The position numbers and the translations under genes are program-made. DNA of 64,000 bases from Zea mays (lineage: Eukaryota > Streptophyta > Magnoliopsida > Poales > Poaceae), in NCBI RefSeq assembly GCF_902167145.1, contig NC_050097.1, positions 113,741,982 through 113,805,981 of the forward strand, read 5' to 3'. The notes below the pieces were generated by a model that worked only from the letters and a program-made list of their open reading frames with translations, was not told the origin of the DNA and did not search any database. Positions 35,085 to 45,970 of this stretch are shown here, one piece after another; the first letter of the stretch is position 1; each line of letters begins with the position of its first letter.

Positions 35085-38000
35085 ATGACAGGGGAGAAGA
35101 AGATGTTCTCCTCCTACGAGAAAAACCAAGATCCCCAAAGAGCGATCACATTCGGGGATGGAAATCAAGGTTTGGTCAAAGGATTGGGTAAAATTGCTAT
35201 ATCACCTGACCATTCTATTTCCAATGTTTTTCTTGTAGATTCATTAGATTACAATTTGCTTTCTGTTTCTCAATTATGCAAAATGGGCTACAACTGTTTA
35301 TTCACTGATGTAGGTGTCACTATCTTTAGAAGAAATGATGATTCAATAGCATTTAAGGGAGTGTTAGAGGGTCAGCTATACTTGGTAGATTTTGATAGAG
35401 CTAAACTCGACACTTGCTTAATTGCTAAGACTAACATGGGCTGGCTCTGGCACCGCCGACTAGCACATGTTGGGATGAAGAATCTTCATAAGCTTCTAAA
35501 GGGAGAGCACATTTTAGGATTAACCAATGTTCATTTTGAGAAAGACAGGATTTGTAGAGCATGTCAAGCCAGAAAGCAAGTTGGTGCTCACCATCCACAC
35601 AAGAACATCATGACGACCGACAGGCCACTGGAGCTCCTACACATGGATCTATTCGGCCCGATCGCTTACATAAGCATCGGCGGGAGTAAGTACTGTCTAG
35701 TTATTGTGGATGATTATTCTCGCTTCACTTGGGTATTCTTTTTGCAGGAAAAATCTCATACCCAAGAGACCTTAAAGGGATTCTTGAGACGGGCTCAAAA
35801 TGAGTTCGACTTGAGGATCAAGAAAATTAGAAGCGACAACGGGACGGAGTTCAAGAACTCTCAAATTGAAGGTTTCCTTGAGGAGGAGGGCATCAAGCAT
35901 GAGTTCTCTTCTCCCTACACCCCACAACAAAATGGTGTAGTGGAGAGGAAGAATCGAACACTATTGGACATGGCAAGAACCATGCTTGATGAGTACAAGA
36001 CTTCGGACCAGTTTTGGGCCGAGGCGGTCAACACTGCCTGCTACGCCATCAACCGGTTATATCTACACCGAATCCTCAAGAAGACATCTTATGAACTCCT
36101 AACCGGTAAAAAGCCCAATATTTCATATTTTAGAGTCTTTGGTAGCAAATGCTTTATACTTGTTAAAAGAGGTAGAAAATCTAAATTTGCTCCTAAGACT
36201 GTAGAAGGCTTTTTACTAGGATATGATTCGAACACAAGGGCATATAGAGTCTTTAACAAGTCCTCTAGACAAGTTGAAGTTTCTTGTGACGTTGTGTTTG
36301 ATGAGACTAACGGCTCTCAAGTAGAGCAAGTTGATCTTGATGAGATAGGTATTGAAGAGGCTCCATGCATCGCGCTAAGGAACATGTCCATTGGGGATGT
36401 GTGTCCTAAGGAATCCGAAGAGCCTCCAAATGCACAAGATCAACCATCCTCCTCCACACAAGCATCTCCACCAACTCAAAATGAGGATGAGGCTCAAGTT
36501 GATGAAGGAGAAGATCAAGCAAATGAGCCACCTCAAGATGACAGCAATGATCAAGGGGGAGATGCAAATGATCAAGACAAGGAGGATGAAGAACAAAGGC
36601 CGCCACACCCAAGAGTCCACCAAGCAATCCAACGAGATCACCCCGTCGACACCATCCTCGGCGACATTCATAAGGGGGTAACCACTAGATCTCGTGTTGC
36701 ACATTTTTGTGAGCATTACTCTTTTGTTTCCTCTATTGAGCCACACAGGGTAGAGGAAGCACTTCAAGAATTGGATTGGGTGGTGGCAATGCAAGAGGAG
36801 CTCAACAACTTCACTAGGAATGAGGTATGGCATTTAGTTCCACGTCCTAATCAAAATGTTGTAGGAACCAAATGGGTGTTCCGCAACAAGCAAGACGAGC
36901 ATGGTGTGGTGACAAGGAACAAAGCACGACTTGTGGCCAAGGGATACTCCTAAGTCGAAGGTTTGGATTTCGGTGAAACCTATGCACCCGTAGCTAGGCT
37001 TGAGTCAATCCGTATATTATTGGCCTATGTTACTTACCATGGCTTCAAGCTTTACCAAATGGACGTGAAGAGTGCCTTCCTCAATGGACCAATCAAAGAA
37101 GAGGTCTATGTTGAGCAACCTCCCGGCTTTGAAGATAGTGAGTACCCTAACCATGTGTATAAACTCTCTAAGGCGCTTTATGGGCTCAAGCAAGCCCCAA
37201 GAGCGTGGTATGAATGCCTTAGAGATTTCCTTATCACTAATGGATTCAAAGTCGGAAAGGCCGATCCTACTTTATTTACTAAAACTCTTGAGAATGACTT
37301 GTTTGTATGCCAAATTTATGTTGATGACATTATATTTGGGTCTACTAACGAGTCTACATGTGAAGAATTTAGTAGGATCATGACACAAAAATTCGAGATG
37401 TCTATGATGGGGGAGTTAAAGTATTTCTTAGGATTTCAAGTGAAGCAACTCCAAGAGGGCACCTTCATAAGCCAAACGAAGTATACTCAAGACATTATAA
37501 ACAAGTTTGGGATGAAGGATGCCAAGCCCATCAAGACACCCATGGGAACTAATGGGCATCTCGACCTCGACAAGGGAGGTAAATCCGTAGATCAAAAGGT
37601 ATACCGGTCGATGATAGGTTCTTTACTCTATTTATGTGCATCTCGACCGGATATTATGCTTTCCGTATGCATGTGTGCAAGATTCCAAGCCGACCCTAAG
37701 GAAGCTCACCTTACGGCCGTAAAACGAACCTTGAGATATTTAGTTTATACTCCTAAGTTTGGGCTTTGGTATCCTAGGGGATCCACTTTTGATTTGATTG
37801 GTTATTCGGATGCCGATTGGGCGGGGTGTAAAATCAATAGAAAGAGCACATCGGGGACTTGCCAATTCTTGGGAAGATCCTTGGTGTCTTGGGCTTCAAA
37901 GAAGCAAAATTCCGTAGCTCTTTCTACCGCCGAAGCCGAGTACATTGCCGCAGGACACTGTTGCGCGCAACTACTTTGGATGAGGCAAACCCTTAGGGAC

Positions 38001-38264
38001 TACGGTTACAAACTAACCAAAGTTCCTCTTCTATGTGATAATGAGAGTGCAATCCGCATGGCGGATAATCCCGTTGAGCATAGCCGCACTAAACACATAG
38101 CCATTCGGTATCACTTTTTAAGGGATCACCAACAAAAGGGAGATATCGATATTTCATACATTAACACTAAAGATCAATTAGCCGATATCTTTACCAAGCC
38201 ACTAGATGAACAAACTTTTAACAAACTTAGGCATGAGCTTGATTCTAGGAACTTCTTTTGTTAA
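35085..38264 (+). pseudogene. Pol of element B, one nonsense codon
   Basis: This is the polyprotein for protease, integrase, reverse transcriptase and RNase H. The protease motif (IIDSGC) lies just upstream of the first ATG, near 35060, so the real start is earlier and in a different frame from gag. Integrase: [83 protein letters not shown]. RNase [32 protein letters not shown]. The only defect is TAA at 36951-36953, where element A has CAA (Gln), just before [15 protein letters not shown]. Both sides of the stop are in one frame. Confidence 0.9.
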
Positions 38265-39099
38265 CTTGCACACATAGCTCATTTATATACCTTTGATCAT
38301 GTCTCTTTCATGTGCTATGACTAATATGTTTTCAAGTGAATTTCAAACCAAGTCATAGGTGTATTGAAAGGGAATTGGAGTCTTCGGCGAAGACAAAGGC
38401 TTCCACTCCGTAACTCATCCTTCGCCGTCGCTCCGGGCAACTCTCCATCTTTGGGGGAGAGAGCCTTAGTACAAAGCAAAAGCACTCCGTCCTTGGTATA
38501 ATCTTCACTCATTTATTTATGACCAAAGGGGGAGAAAGTAATTCAAAAGGGGCTCTAATGACTCCGTTTTTGGCGATTCATGCCAAAGGGGGAGAGAGTA
38601 TTAGCCCAAAGCAAAAGGACCGCACCACCACCTAATTTTAAAATGATTTTCAATTGGAAATTTCAAATTGGTATCTTATTATGTTCAAAAGGGGGAATAA
38701 GTAGAATTTCAAAATCAATATCTTAAAACCCTCTTGAACACTAAGAGGAGGATTTCATTTAGGGGGAGTTTTGTTTAGTCAAAGGAAAAGCATTTGAAAC
38801 AGGGGGAGAAAATTTCAAATCTTGAAAATGCTTTGCAAAATCTTATTCATTCACCTTTGACTAGTTGCAAAAAGAGAGGAAAAGGATTTACAAAAAAGAA
38901 TTTTCAAAAACAAAACAAGTGGTGCAAGCGTGGTCCAAAATGTTAAAAAATGAAGAAACAATCCATGCGTATCTTATACGTATTAATATTGGCTCAATTC
39001 CAAGTAACCTTTGCACTTACATTATGCAAACTAGTTCAATTATGCACTTCTATATTTGCTTTGGTTTGTGTTGGCATCAATCACCAAAAAGGGGGAGAT
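38265..39099 (+). other. 3' non-coding region and polypurine tract of element B
   Basis: Several GGGGGAGA-type purine runs (38452, 38529, 38590 and 38764) precede the true polypurine tract AAAAAGGGGGAGAT at 39086-39099 that touches the 3' LTR. No gene is visible. Multiple internal purine tracts of this kind are usual in these elements. Confidence 0.75.
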
Positions 39100-40396
39100 T
39101 GAAAGGGAATTAGGCTTACACCTATTTCCTAAATGATTTTGGTGATTGAATTGTCTAACACAAATAATTGGACTAACTAGTTTGCTCTAGTGTATAAGGT
39201 ATACAGGTGCCAAAGGTTCACACTTAGCCAATAAAAAGACCAAGAATTGGGTTCAACAAAGGGAGCAAGGGTTAACCGAAGGCAGCCCTGGTCTGGCGCA
39301 CCGGACTGTCCGGTGTGCCACCGTACAGTGCCCGGTGCACTAGGGGACTTCACGCTGAACTCTTCACCTTCGGTAAAATTCAAGGGTGCTCCGCTATAAT
39401 TCACCGGACTGTCCGGTGTACACCGGACAGTGTCCGGTGCTCCAAGGAAGATCGCCTCTGGAACTCGCCAGCTTCGGGAATTCGCTCCGCTATAATTCAC
39501 CGGACATGTCCGGTGTGCACCGGACTGTCCGGTGAGCCAGCGGAGCAACGACTACTTCGCGCCAACGGTCACCTGCAGAGTCATTTAATGCGCGCCAGAG
39601 CGCGCAGAAGTCAGGCACGCGCGAAGTGGCGCACCGGACACTCTACAGTGCATGTCCGGTGTGCCACCGGACATCCAGGCGGGCCCAGCAGTCAGAGCTC
39701 CAACGGTCGGAACCCAACGACCTGGTGACGTGGCTGGCGCACCGGACAGTGTCCGGTGGCGCACCGGACTGTCCGGTGCGCCATGCGACAGCAGCCTCCA
39801 CCAAACGGCTAGTTTGGTGGTTGGGGTTATAAATACCCCCAACCACCCCACATTCAAGTCATCCAAGTTTTCAACCTTCCAACCACCTACAAGAGCTAGG
39901 CATTCAATACAAGACACACCCAAGTGATCAAATCCTCTCCCAATTCCACAAAAGCATTAGCGACTAGTGGGAGTAATTTGTCGTGTTCTTTTGAGCTCTT
40001 GCGCTTGGATCGCTTTCTTCGTTCTCATTCTTTCTTGTGATCAATACTCACTTGTAACCAAGGCAAGAGACACCAATTGTGTGGTGGTCCTTGCGGGGAA
40101 GTTTTGTTCCCGGTTGATTTGAGAAGAGAAAGCTCACTCGGTCCGAGGGACCGTTTGAGAGAGGGAAGGGGTTGAAAAAGACCCGGCCTTTGTGGCCTCC
40201 TCAACGGGGAGTAGGTTTGCGAGAACCGAACCTCGGTAAAACAAATCCGTGTGTCACACTGTTTATTCGCTTACGATTTGTTTTGCGCCCTCTCTCGCGG
40301 ACTTGGTTATATTTCTAATGCTAACGCGGCTTGTAGTTGTGATTAACTTTGTAAATTTCAGTTTCGCCCTATTCACCCCCCTCTAGGCGACTTTCA
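39100..40396 (+). repeat. 3' LTR of element B
   Basis: 1297 bp, TGAAAGGGAATTAGGC ... AGGCGACTTTCA. It is nearly identical to the 5' LTR. The main difference is loss of about 22 bp inside the palindrome cluster at about 39320. Confidence 0.92.
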
Positions 40397-40526
40397 CTAG
40401 AAAGTTGGGATCCGAATGCAAGGGAGACGAGACTTATATTTGGGTTCCAAAAGCTTTTGTGACTAACCTTGTAGGACCCAACAAGAGTTGGGTACCTAAA
40501 ACCCAAGCGTAAATTGCTTTGCAGGT

Positions 40527-41832
40527 TTATGCATCCGGGGGCTCAAGCTAGATTATCGACAGCGGATGCACAAACCACATGACGGGGGAGAAGAAAATGT
40601 TCACCTCCTACGTCAAGAACAAGGATTTCTAGGATGCGATTATCTTTGGAGATGGGAACCAAGGCAAGGTTAAAGGATTGGGAAAGATAGCCATTACATC
40701 CGAGCATTCCATCTCCAATGTGTTTTTAGTTGAATCGATCGGGTACAACTTATTGTCTGTGAGTCAATTATGTAACATGGGCTATAATTGTTTATTCACA
40801 AATATAGATGTATCTGTCTTTAGAAGGAGTGATGGTTCATTAGCATTTAAGGGTGTATTAGACGGCAAACTCTATTTAGTAGATTTTTTGAAAGAAAATG
40901 CCGATCTAGATGCATGCTTAATAGCTAAGACTAATATGGGATGGCTTTGGCATCACCGTCTAGCACATGTTGGGATGAAGAACCTTCATAAACTTCTAAA
41001 GGGAGATCATGTGTTAGGACTAACTGATATCTGCTTTGAGAAAGACAGACCTTGTGCAGCATGTCAGGCAGGGAAACAGGTGGGAAGCACTCATCACAGC
41101 AAGAATGTGATGATGACAACAAGACCACTGGAGCTTCTCCACATGGACCTCTTTGGACCCGTTTCCTACCTTAGCATCGGGGGAAGTAAGTATGGTCTTG
41201 TAATTGTTGATGATTTTTCCCGCTTCACTTGGGTATTCTTTTTGCAGGACAAATCAGAAACCCAAGGGGCCCTTAAGCGCTTTCTAAGGAGGTCTCAAAA
41301 TGAATTTGAGCTTAAAGTGAAAAAGATAAGGAGCGATAATGGGTCCAAGTTCAAGAATCTACAAGTTGAAGAGTTTCTTGAGGAGGAAGGCATCAAGCAC
41401 GAGTTCTCCGCTCCCTACACACCACAGCAAAATGGTGTGGTAGAGAGGAAGAATAGGACGCTTATCGACATGGCGAGAATGATGCTTGGAGCGTTCAAGA
41501 CGCCCGAGCGGTTTTGGTCGGAAGCTGTGAACACAGCCTACCACGCCATAAACCGGCTCTATCTGCATCGCCTTCTCAAGAAGACCTCCTACGAACTCCT
41601 TACCGGTAACAAACCCAATGTCTCTTACTTTCGTGTATTTGGGAGCAAATGCTACATTCTGGTGAAGAAAGGTAGACATTCTAAATTTGCTCCCAAGGCA
41701 GTAGAAGGGTTTTTACTAGGGTATGAATCAAATACAAAGGCGTATAGGGTCTTCAACAAATCATCATAATTAGTTGAAGTCTCTAGCGACGTTGTATTTG
41801 ATGAGACTAATGGCTCTTCAAGAGAGCAAGTT
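40527..41832 (+). pseudogene. Pol of element A, protease and integrase part
   Basis: It begins QVYASGGSS, then the aspartic protease motif IIDSGC, with a TAG where Trp is expected just before it and another stop near 40630. The integrase follows: GWLWHHRLAHVGM (HHCC zinc region, with CAACQAGK) and the core [43 protein letters not shown] further stop lies at 41767, and the gene is interrupted at 41833 by element C. The remainder continues at 54569. Confidence 0.85.
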
Positions 41833-43330
41833 TGAAAGGATCACGATGCCCAAGAGGGGGGGGGGGTGAATTGGGCTTTTCTAAAAATTAACACTAATTA
41901 AAACCTAAGCAAGAGCTAAACAAGAGCCCAACTTCACCCCAACAACTAGCACTAAGAATATAATACTAGAAATGTAATAAAGCTAAAATAATACTTCAAA
42001 TACTTGCTAAACAAATACACAATGTAAAGTGCTTGAATTAAGTGCGGAATGTAAAGCAAAGTTTAGAAGACTCCTCCAATTTTTCCCGAGGTATCGAAGA
42101 GTCGGCACTCTCCACTAGTCCTCGTTGGAGCACCCGCGCAAGGGTATCGCTCCCCCTTGGTCCTCGCAAGAACCAAGTGCTCACTACGAGATGATCCTTT
42201 GCCACTCCGGCGCGGTGGATCCCTCGAGACCGCTTACAAACTCGAGTCGGGTCACCAACAAGATCTTCACGGTGATCACCGAGCTCCCAACGCCACCAAG
42301 CCGTCTAGGTGATGCCGATCACCAAGAGTAACAAGCCGTAGACTTTCGCTTGACCAAGAGAAGCCTAATGCAAGTGATGTGTGCTCTAGGTGGCTCTCAC
42401 TAGCGCTAATGAGGAACAAGCGCGGATTATGATTCTCTAATCTCCTCACTAGGCTTTTGATGCTTGCAATGCTCTAGCAATGTGCTGGAATAAATGTGGA
42501 GTGCAAGACATTGAATATGGTGGGTGGAGGGGGTATAAATAGCCCTCACCCACCAACTAGCCGTTACAGGCAATTCACTGCGCGATGGCGCACCGGACAG
42601 TCCGGTGCGCCACCGGTGCGCCAACGGTGCGCCACCGGTGCGCCAACGGTCGTTTCCAACGGCTAGTTCTGATAGAGAGCCGTTGGACTCATGGCGCACT
42701 GGACAGTGAACAGTCCACTGTCCGGTGCACACCGGACAGTCCGGTGCGGTGTCCGGTGTGCCACTAAAATTCAACTCTGAACGCTGCGCTCTCGGGTTTC
42801 TGCGAAGGGGAAAGACTCTGCCGTGGACCAGCCTGGCCCCATCTGGCAGAGGGTGCACCGGACAGTCTGGTGCACACTGGACAGTCCAGTGCCCCAAAGC
42901 CAGAAACACTAAGTCTTGTTTTTCAGCTGATTTTCAAATCGGTTTTCGCTCTAACTTGTGTGTGAGTTCTAGAGTGACACCTAGCACTGTATATGAGTGT
43001 GATTGTGCATCAACACTACACTAGAACTCTCTTGGTCAAACTACTCATCGACAACCCCTCTTTATAGTACGGCTAAAAGAGAATAAAAGACCTAACTAAA
43101 TCGCGAGTGTCCACATCTCCTTGACACTCGGACTCCATAGACCTTCACCTTTTGTTCCGTCGTTTTAGCCGTCGCTTCGAGTTCTTATCTCCGGGATTAT
43201 TTTCACCGTTGTAGTACTACTACCTGTCATGCGACCTAACTTACCATTTGTCTCTGCAAAACACACGTTAGTCACATAATATTACGTTGTCATTAATCAT
43301 TAAAACCAACCAGGGGCCTAGATGCTTTCA
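41833..43330 (-). repeat. 3' LTR of element C
   Basis: Read on the minus strand it starts TGAAAGCATCTAGGCCCC and ends GGGCATCGTGATCCTTTCA. It is 1498 bp, somewhat longer than its partner through extra palindrome copies (42600-42730) and a longer G run at 41857-41867. The TATA box, TATTTATA on the minus strand, lies at 42534-42541. Confidence 0.9.
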
Positions 43331-43346
43331 ATCTCCCCCTTTTTGG
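43331..43346 (-). other. Polypurine tract of element C
   Basis: Minus strand CCAAAAAGGGGGAGAT, directly adjoining the 3' LTR. It primes plus-strand DNA synthesis. Confidence 0.85.
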
Positions 43347-43769
43347 TGATTGATGACAACCCTACAAGTTTTGTGAGAGTAGTTTGTTTTGAAGATTCTG
43401 TCAATAGAACGAATGGTTAGTTATACTCAGTAATCTTTGACAGAAAGAATGTGTACCATAATAATAAGAGTGAGCGCATACACATCATAAGATTCTTGTT
43501 CATATAAAAGTGGAGTTAAATTAATGAAACAAGAGCTAGAAGACTGGTGATAAAATATAAGGTGAAAACATAATACACACAGTCAATCATACGCAACGAG
43601 AGTATATGACGAGTTTGTGAGCCAAAAAACATCAAGCTAGTACAGAGAGTAGCAAGCACATATATTACATCAAAATGACTCTGACTCTCTACTAACTCTC
43701 TAACTCCCCCTAGCTCTCACAACTCATCTCTCTCCCCCTTTGGCGTCAAACACCAAAAGGGACCTGAAC

Positions 43770-45884
43770 CTAAACATCTGAAGCAGGAGGAGGCGGCGGG
43801 GGCGCATCCGGTCGAGGTCGAGGTAGCAGAGCGAACGCCGACGGAGGGTCAGAGTCAGTCTCGGATCCAGGATCTGCGGTAGAAGCTGGAGCTGGTACTG
43901 ACTCGGACTGAGGCCGCGCTGCAGGAGCTACCGGAACAGAAGTGGTCACAGATACTGCCACAGCGGTAGTGGTAACAGCAGATGCTGGTGGCACTGGCGG
44001 CTGCGGACAGATAGAGCTAAGAACCGGAGAGGTGAACGCCAAAGTGACCGGCCGGAGCGGAGAGGTACCAACAGGGGGTCCTGACAAAATCGATGGCACC
44101 ACTGGAGCGTGAATAGGAGGAGGTGGAGCAGACTGAACCGGAGGTGCTGAGATACCAGAATGCTGAAGCATAAGGGCCATGAATGCCCTACTCTCAGCCT
44201 GATCCTGAAGTAGCTGCTGCTGAAGTGCATCCTGCCTGTCCTGCATGCTCTGAAACATCGAGAGCATCGTCTCGGATAACCGGGCCTGCTCGGCTGCCAG
44301 GTTGGCCAGAATCGTCGCAAGAGCAGGGTCCATAGCCGGAGGAGCAGGGGCAGCACGAGAACTCCCAGCCTCATGATCATGTGAGCGTGGAGGCATAGGA
44401 GGCGGAGGCGGAGGAGGAACCCCAAAATCATCATCATCATCATCATCAGCTGTTGTACCCTGAGAGTCAAACTGTCGAAGAGCTGCATCCTCGGCCTGAG
44501 AGTCAAACACAGAAGCAGAAGCTGGCACAGGAATCTCAGGAGCAGGACGGTAAGATCCAAATACAAGGTGTGAGGCCTCAAGGGTGCTCTGAAATCGAGG
44601 TGGCTGAATCAGCTGCGCAAAGATGTGGCACAGGTAGTGAGCATAAGGCAACTGCCGACGAGCACGAATCCCATCCAGAACGGTGTCCTCGATCTCACAA
44701 ATCAGGAAGTCCACAACGTCAAACTCAGAGTGGGAGACCAGGGCACCAAGGAGCTAAAGCTGAATATGAGTGGTAGCCTCCCTGTATCCCATCCTCGGCA
44801 GAAGAGTCCGTCTGATGAGCTCATATAAGTACTTTGCTGCTGTAGTAAAGTCTGCTGGAGAACGTCGCGACCCATCTGTGAAAGGCGGGCGGAACAGAGC
44901 CGCGACATGAGCTGTCCCTGGAGCCACACCGCCGTGAGGGCGACGAGGAGGGTCAGAAGAGCCGTAGTAGAGGCTGTGAAGGCAAGTCGACGACTCTGGG
45001 AATCCAAATAGCTGACGGATCTGACTGGCAGTGATCGTGACATCCTCTCGCTCAAAGCGGAACCTCATCCAGTGATGATCCGGGTCAATCCAAACAGAGG
45101 CGTAGAAGACTCGGACCCACTCCTCAACATATCTGCCGCTGATAGTCAGAAGGGTCAGAAGGCCAGGCAGATAGGTGAGATGCGCCTCAGAGTCAGCACC
45201 GGCTGCAAGCAGAAAAGCTGGAAGATCCAAAAGGCGGTGCACTCGCAGAGCTATCTGAGCAGACATCTGAGCTCTGAAGAATGACTCCTGAATCCGTGTG
45301 CTGAAAAGATCACCTGCTGCTGGGTCTCTCTGAGCTGGTAGCCAAGACTCCATGGGTACGTACCTGAACCGACGTACCCGTGCCGCAGTAGCACGCTGAA
45401 GATCAAACAGACGAGGATATGAAACCAGAGGACGGACCTCAGTCTCATCACGCTCCCGGAATCGAGGTGGAGGGACAGGAGGAGCTGAAGCGGGAGCGGG
45501 AGCAGGGGAAGCAGTGGAAGCTGGCGTAGAGGAGGTAGTGGGTATGGCTGTGGAGGTGGATGGAGCAATAGGAGTGACGGGAGCAGGCAGAGTGGGTGGC
45601 GGAGTGGAAGCGGAGGTATGAGAGGAAGAGCGAGGCCGGGAGGTGAGACGACGAGCACGAAATGCAATCTGATCGGATGGAGTCTGCGGCTGATCTCTAA
45701 GTGCGGCCTGCGCAGCGGCTGCTGCAGCTGCTGCCGCTGCACGGGCTTCTCTGTCCGTACGCCGCTTCTTGCGGCCTTCCTGCTGCTCCAAGTAGACAGT
45801 CTTGCCCTTGACCTGCCTGAAGGGGCGACGAGGATCCTCATCATCGCCACCCCCTGGCGCCGACGCATTCTTCGTGCGCGGCAT
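43770..45884 (-). pseudogene. Env-like ORF of Sirevirus element C (one stop codon)
   Basis: A frame of about 704 codons lies downstream of pol, broken once by TAG at 44754-44756. The N-terminus (MPRTKNASAPGG) is followed by a basic, alanine-rich stretch and a Pro/Ser/Thr/Ala-rich region. A conserved-looking globular part (about residues 175-430) has MESWLPAQRDP, VFYASVWIDPDHHWMRF, IRQLFGFPES and YLYELIRRTLLPRMGY, resembling domains in env-like ORFs of plant retrotransposons. A glutamine-rich predicted coiled coil (QDRQDALQQQLLQDQAES) and a proline-rich tail follow. I see no convincing signal peptide or transmembrane segment, so an envelope role is not supported; 'env-like' is positional. Confidence 0.7.
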
Positions 45885-45898
45885 CCTGATCTGATGTC

Positions 45899-45970
45899 TG
45901 CAAATGAGAGAGAGTGACTAAGCATAGAGCAAAAGTGACCGATAGATTTAGCAAAGAATGAGATGTCTAC
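45899..45970 (-). other. Candidate intron just upstream of the env-like start codon
   Basis: On the minus strand TTTCCAG|GTAGAC is a strong donor at 45970, and a pyrimidine tract ending CTCTCTCATTTGCAG|ACATC is a strong acceptor at 45899. This is 72 bases, near the lower limit for plant introns, ending 14 bases before the ATG. Confidence 0.5.

Larger units (their letters stand above)
31013..40396 (+). mobile_element. Copia retrotransposon B (Opie/Ji-like), nearly intact
   Basis: A 9384-bp element is inserted in the gag of element A. The flanks CTAGG (31008-31012) and CTAGA (40397-40401) form a target duplication with one mismatch. The two LTRs differ by roughly two dozen substitutions and one indel of about 22 bp by eye, so insertion is recent, within the last million years or so under usual grass rates. 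Gag is open and pol has a single nonsense codon. The LTR sequence resembles the maize Opie/Ji Sireviruses from recall. Confidence 0.92.

Noticed and set aside
45251..45925. 224-residue leucine/serine-rich minus-strand frame
   Set aside because: It is a shifted-frame shadow of the env-like ORF. The env-like frame is far longer and has a better composition.
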